Assembly: GCA_037447655.1 (NCBI GenBank)
Contig: JBBHKE010001275.1
Location: forward strand, 124,001-188,000
Reading direction: 5' to 3'
DNA: 64,000 bases
DNA from: Zygnema cylindricum
Lineage: Eukaryota; Streptophyta; Zygnematophyceae; Zygnematales; Zygnemataceae
Under the pieces are notes generated by a model that made no database searches, was not told the origin of the DNA, and saw nothing but the letters and a program-made list of their open reading frames with translations. Positions 60,414 to 64,000 of the stretch are shown in pieces (the first letter of the stretch is position 1; each line of letters opens with the position of its first letter). Position numbers and translations under genes: made by a program.

Positions 60414-60997
60414 CACCGTCAATCGTATTTAGCGTGTAGAAATTATTAGTGTGTAGAATAATTTAGTGTCATGTACACTAATTTTGACTTAGAAAAATTT
60501 CGAAAAAAAAGTTATACACTAATTTTTCAACGTACGCCAATATGGGTACAGCTGATTTGTCGAGAGGATATCCACTTTAATATAGGTAAAAGTACAGATT
60601 CTGACAATTCGTACACTGTCGCATACTTTCACTCTAATTAATTCTTAACTCTAATTTCGGTTTTTTAGGGTGTAGACAATACGCGACAAACAAATGTACA
60701 CTAAAACAGGTACAAATAGGAAATTCTTTAATTCACAGGGCAGTTTTTCGTGTGATAGCAGAGATTTTATTAAAATATCCGTACTAGTATGATAAAAAAG
60801 TACATTTTTATACCAGCCGACACGTTCCGTACTCCACACTAATAAAAATATACATTAATTAAAATGGTGTACACTAATTGTTCATCTCGTAATTAGCGTA
60901 CAGGAAAAATTAGTATCCTTTACCCTATTTTAGGTAAAACCCTCAAAATTTAGGGGCGCCGAATTAGTGTTCAACACGCTAAATACGATCGACGGTG
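60414..60997. mobile_element. 584-bp TA-flanked element
   Basis: The left terminus CACCGTCAATCGTATTTAGC and the right terminus GCTAAATACGATCGACGGTG are complementary with one mismatch. TA flanks both sides. The last 50 bases match the corresponding end of the 199-bp elements, but the middle is different, so it is a longer relative or a composite. Confidence 0.8.
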
Positions 60998-60999
60998 TA

Positions 61000-62048
61000 G
61001 CTTTCGCTTATTCGCGCGGCATCTCAAAGTGAGCGTACAAAACCTTAGGTTGAAAAAAAAGCCGTACACAACGCCTGATCAGTGATCACAAACAGAAGTG
61101 CGTCAACAAAAAAAAAAGCTACGTATACAAGGAACTGACAGATATCTTGTGATGGTCCGTACAACGACACTTTTCGCACGGTGGAATGCAGGTCCATAGA
61201 ACCCACGTGGTACTAATGATGAAACACACCCTGTTCAGAATAGAAAAGTGCCTCGCGTGTTTTGGACGCCTCCAATGGACTTCAGGAAATAACTGTTAAT
61301 TGCTACGTGCAGAAATTTGATTAAAATGTTTGCATAGCGCAGGAAGCCACGGAAATGAGCACTAAATGAGAACACTTAAAAAATAAAAGCCGTACACCAT
61401 TGCCATGCAGGAAAAATTTGCAATCTTGGCACGAACGTCTGTTTTCCGGCAGTTCGCTTTCGGGCGTGGAAAGAACGCCGGCGATGCGACACGCACGGCC
61501 CCGTTTCCGTCTAGCAGGTAGATCTGAACCGTTCCTTCCAATGAACGACAACGACACTGTGCGCCCAAATATAATCCGACGGCTTTGATTTGTCAATTTC
61601 AATCGAAGTTGACGAAGAACGCCTGCCTCTCCTGAATTTGGAAGGTAAAATGGCTTTGTACTAAGGTGAATGCACCATCGGCTTGAGATTAGAGGAGGCC
61701 CTCAAAAAAATATTTGTTTATTTAGTGAAAAGGTGAAATGGATGTGGTGGATGTTTTTAACATATTGTGACATAATTTTAGATGAGTGTCGAACAAGTGA
61801 TGCACCAAAAGAGTGAATTGTAAGAGTCAAACGAGTGAATGAGATGTTCTGAGTTCATATAGATCTTCCGCTTCTGCGCGAAGAAATGAAAACGTAAAGA
61901 AACTATTCTTCGTGCAATTTTTTGTTTTCCATGTCCCATGGTACTATCTCTACTCCCAAGTTTGTACAGCCAAAGTCGAGGACTGTTCTCATTTGGAGGG
62001 AGTCTTCATCCTTCGCCTCGTCTTTTGCATGCAGGCGGCGGGTCCACG
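61000..62048. promoter_or_regulatory. Upstream region of the GH1 gene
   Basis: This is the presumed promoter and leader of the beta-glucosidase. A CpG-richer patch lies at about 61400-61580. Its short open frames on both strands show no family features. Confidence 0.4.
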
Positions 62049-63897
62049 ATGGCCTCCACTTCTGCTCCACTCTTCACATGGGTATTCGTGTGTGGCATCA
62101 TGATGACATCATCTTTTGTCACAAAGGATGGTCCTTATGGCCATGGACCTTTCCCTCTTCCTCCCTCTACTCCTTCACCTCCCTCTCCCCTTTCTCCTCC
62201 CCCAATGTCTCCCCCTTTGCCTCCCCCTCCTCCCCCTCTACCCCCCCCTCCAACCCATCCAAACGTAAGTTGGAAAAACCTTCACTTTCACGTTCATATT
62301 CATGAAATAATGTTTGGCTTTCATAAATGAGAGTAGGAAGGTTGATATCTGAGGGAAAGGATTGTGCCAAAAAGATTCTTTTAAATTTAAACTTACTGCC
62401 ATTTTTCAACATCGGTGATCTTAACATCCTAGTGAATCACGAATAGTTGATCCAATATGAAATGTCTATGAGAAATTAAAAAGGATGGCCACCATAACGA
62501 GAATGTTAGGATAAAAAAATTTATGGCATGCTCCAAAACTATATGAATTATTGGGATTCCAAGATTCTGTAAAATGTGTTTATTTCTACATATTACAGTC
62601 AAATGTGTTACTACCATTTGCACTCGATGGAAGTGAGGAAGTGACATGTGACTACAATGTCGTCAATCTTTGGTCGAGCTTCAAAACATTCATGACAGTT
62701 TGTGATGTCATACAAATCTAGGGTGTATAATCGATTGCGAGTGACATATTTTCCCACTTCCCGTTGACAAGTAGCTGTGTTGTTTCATGTTGGCTTTATG
62801 AGATCCTTATTCTTTTCACCTTTATCATAAAATCGACTATTATTTCCACATGTAGCGAGGCATCACTATCTTCAGTTTGTTATCACCCAAGATGCGTTGA
62901 AGATTGTAGTTGCATAACATATTCCTGTAAGTGTGTTCCTCTCTTTTTTCTTTCTCGCGTAGTTGGAGGCCTTTTACCTAACACCGAATCAAACTGCTCC
63001 GACACAGGCACACGCGCCCACAAAGGTAACACAAATCATTGACATTTCTGAAGGAGCCAGGAGCCTCACTTCCTGGATCTCACTGAGGCTAAGTTTTCTG
63101 TTCTTATTTAGTCACATAATTGGGTACTTTTGACATGTAAACAATTATTATAAAAAATGTGTCTTCGGTTGTGATCAAGTTGAGTTATTTCACGCTTTTC
63201 GACGCATTTCATTGCAAAAGGTTACATTGCTCATTCAATGATACTAATTCCCATTTCACTTCAGATAACCGCTTCCAGTGCATAAAATATTTTAATACGT
63301 TGAACAAAAACAGCAACCGGTCAGTAAGATACTCACATGCGTCGTGTTTCTGTTTTGCAGTTTCCGGTTTTCTGTGAGATGCGCTTTGACGCCGCCTTCA
63401 CCTCATCTCTCTTTCCGGCAAACTTTTCCTTCGGAACCGCCACGTCCGCTTTTCAGGTACAGATGCATCCCTCCTATATGGGTGGGTGGAGCCTCTTCTA
63501 CCCTAAGTTTGAACGTTGTTTAGACAGTTTCCGTATTCAAGCAGTTCATTTCGAAAGCTCAATCTGCAGAACAAACCTCGAGGAGATTTTGAAAGGCAAA
63601 AGTGAAAGGATTAACAACCTGTGAAAATAGCTTTTGTAGAAGGATGCCTTTCTCTCCGCACTTCTCTTCAGAAAGGAAAAAAAAAACATTCTCCCATCCC
63701 TATCCAAAGAACAAAGCTCAGCAAGTATTTTGTCCTTAAGAGCATCACTCTTTTGTCCGGCATGCTGAGCCTTGTCTTACAAAGCCCCAGTTGGACTCCA
63801 ATAACCAAATTTAGAGTGGCTCCCACACAGGTCGAAGGGGCGACAATGGAGGGCGGTCGTGGGCCGTCCATTTGGGATGTGTTCCAGTCTATTCCAG
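62049..63897 (+). CDS. Glycoside hydrolase family 1 beta-glucosidase, N-terminal part, with proline-rich extension
   Basis: GH1 enzymes cleave beta-glucosidic bonds of glycosides and oligosaccharides by a retaining mechanism. Four in-phase exons are visible: 62049-62264, 62963-63025, 63361-63456 and 63831-63897, after which the gene runs past the window end in phase 1. The last two give FPANFSFGTATSAFQ joined to VEGATMEGGRGPSIWDVF, the invariant GH1 start (FPxxFxFGTATSAYQVEG, then GRGPSIWD). The Gln of AFQ is the family's glucose-contacting residue. The catalytic glutamates (TFNEP and ITENG) would be downstream. Exon 1 supplies a signal peptide (hydrophobic FTWVFVCGIMM) and then about 40 residues of a Pro/Ser/Leu tract, so the enzyme is probably secreted to the wall. 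Exon 2 is a 21-codon linker. The start at 62049 has a good context (CACGATGGCC); an in-frame ATG 37 codons upstream is less likely. An alternative is that exons 1-2 belong to another transcript and translation starts at 63379. Confidence 0.85.
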
Positions 63898-64000
63898 GTT
63901 TTTGTTCTTTCTCGCTCTCCCTCCCTCTCCCCTCTCCCCTCTCTGCTCAAGGCTCGCTGCTTCCCTTCCTCCGTCTCGCCATCTCTCTCCTCCCTCCCTC

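Noticed and set aside
61938-62330. 130-codon frame beginning 37 codons before the proposed GH1 start
   Set aside because: The upstream part is not signal-like, and the ATG at 62049 has a better context and is followed directly by a hydrophobic core. The frame's end beyond 62264 is intron.

Overview
This is nuclear DNA from a plant-lineage (streptophyte) eukaryote. The genes are rich in introns with GT-AG boundaries and conserved phases. The encoded proteins resemble land-plant families: a clade-E-like PP2C, an ECM29 very close to the Arabidopsis protein, a glucosidase II beta subunit ending in HDEL, and a GH1 beta-glucosidase. The mobile elements are hAT relics and many short inverted-repeat elements. 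I cannot name the species. The many long introns would suit a charophyte or bryophyte, but that is a guess.

Layout: (1) 1.35-4.06 kb, minus strand: a PP2C-type phosphatase. (2) 4.9-9 kb: a repeat zone with a degenerate CCCTAAA/GTACG array, two kinds of inverted-repeat element, one intact tRNA-Asp gene, and a second tRNA-Asp gene split by a 548-bp element inserted exactly at a TA dinucleotide. (3) 10.9-34.6 kb, minus: the proteasome adaptor ECM29. I could rebuild it as 38 phase-consistent exons coding for 1860 residues, including two microexons of 18 and 15 nt. (4) 35.4-44.3 kb, plus: the glucosidase II beta subunit, rebuilt as 14 exons coding for 587 residues. It is head-to-head with ECM29 across 785 bp. 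(5) 44.3-48.8 kb: no confident gene, but a frameshifted coding-like relic lies on the minus strand. (6) 48.8-61 kb: a dense nest of short inverted-repeat elements, several nested or abutting, and a decayed hAT transposase. (7) 62.05-63.9 kb, plus: the first four exons of a secreted GH1 beta-glucosidase that runs off the window.

The host genes are housekeeping: protein quality control at the proteasome (ECM29), glycoprotein folding in the ER (glucosidase II beta), phosphorylation signalling (PP2C) and glycoside hydrolysis (GH1). The most unusual content is the TA-inserting element family. Its boundaries are fixed by the interrupted tRNA gene, and it recurs in introns and intergenic DNA. ECM29 also shows repeated small duplications that copy its splice junctions into neighbouring introns.
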